Below, in pieces: positions 63,895 to 64,000 of a DNA stretch of 64,000 nucleotides. The DNA is taken from contig CM042565.1 in NCBI GenBank assembly GCA_023630585.1, positions 16,045,013 to 16,109,012 on the forward strand, in the 5' to 3' direction. Under the pieces are notes generated by a model. The model was given only the letters and a program-made list of their open reading frames with translations. It was not told the DNA's origin and ran no database searches. Made by a program: the position numbers and the translations under genes. Each line of letters opens with the position of its first letter. Position 1 is the stretch's first letter. The DNA comes from Cranoglanis bouderius. Lineage: Eukaryota > Chordata > Actinopteri > Siluriformes > Cranoglanididae.

Positions 63895-64000
63895 TACAAA
63901 CAATCATCGACGGGGTGGTGTGATGTAGAGGAGTCACACACACCAAAGCTGATTATTTTCTAGGAACAGCATGTCCCGAAGTGTTTTATTTCTCTTATAC
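63895..64000 (-). mobile_element. R1 copy f, running off the window
   Basis: ACAATCATCGACGGGGTGG, then CTGATTATTTTCTAGGAACA, GCATGTCCC and AAGTGTTTTATTTCTCTTAT match the right foldback end of copy e in the same orientation. The rest lies beyond the edge. Confidence 0.7.

Overview
This window reads as vertebrate nuclear DNA, most likely from a teleost fish and plausibly a catfish-like otophysan. The case rests on AT-rich composition, abundant CA/GATA/GAA/TA microsatellites, several Tc1/mariner relics, hAT- and piggyBac-like foldback elements, an L2-type LINE fragment, and dispersed repeats of the teleost type. I recognise those repeats from memory of fish genomes; no database was searched. I see no intact protein-coding gene, no rRNA or tRNA gene, and no prokaryotic or viral gene set. 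The long low-complexity open frames (poly-Glu, poly-Tyr-Ile, Cys-Val, His-Thr) are microsatellites read as protein. The window is best described as intergenic or deep intronic.

Layout. 0-1.2 kb: tandem array whose units each carry a GAA tract of very different length. 1.9-5.7 kb: GGTTCCT-type repeats, a CA repeat, a foldback element at 4.07-4.37 kb and the first copy of family R1. 6.5-9.4 kb: large tetranucleotide and dinucleotide clusters. 11.2-16 kb: the most repeat-poor block, a candidate for conserved regulatory DNA. 16.6-18.4 kb: CpG- and TGCA-rich stretch with CT, CA and CG tracts and a purine-rich segment. 21.6-28.2 kb: L2 LINE fragments, three diverged copies of one repeat (R2) and two copies of the TATCCCAGG-type repeat (R5). 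28.9-35.6 kb: poly(C)/(TA)n, (GTT)n, a long GAA-plus-(TA)n tract, R1 copies, a degenerate higher-order minisatellite at 33.4-34.1 kb and an ATT-carrying tandem array at 35 kb. 36-39.7 kb: two Tc1-like relics, a CA-expanded repeat (R4) and R1 copies. 41-48.4 kb: two copies of one Tc1-type MITE, a Tc1 transposase fragment split by a hAT-like MITE with an 8-bp target duplication, and a piggyBac-like MITE. 49-53.9 kb: R1, R3 and R5 copies and a reverse-strand Tc1 pseudogene. 54-61.4 kb: a GATGGA-type minisatellite, one candidate 69-bp coding exon (54912-54980), a Tc1 right-end fragment and a 1.7-kb minisatellite. 62-64 kb: a Tc1-type end, an R3 copy with a nested insertion, and an R1 copy running off the edge.

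How the pieces relate. No genes act together here. The common process is layered transposition and repeat expansion: elements nested in elements, CA tracts expanding from the same internal position of dispersed repeats, and tandem arrays whose units carry independently sized trinucleotide tracts. All recognised transposase remnants are broken, and two have lost catalytic positions. The one possible piece of host coding sequence is the 54.9-kb exon candidate, which I could not identify.
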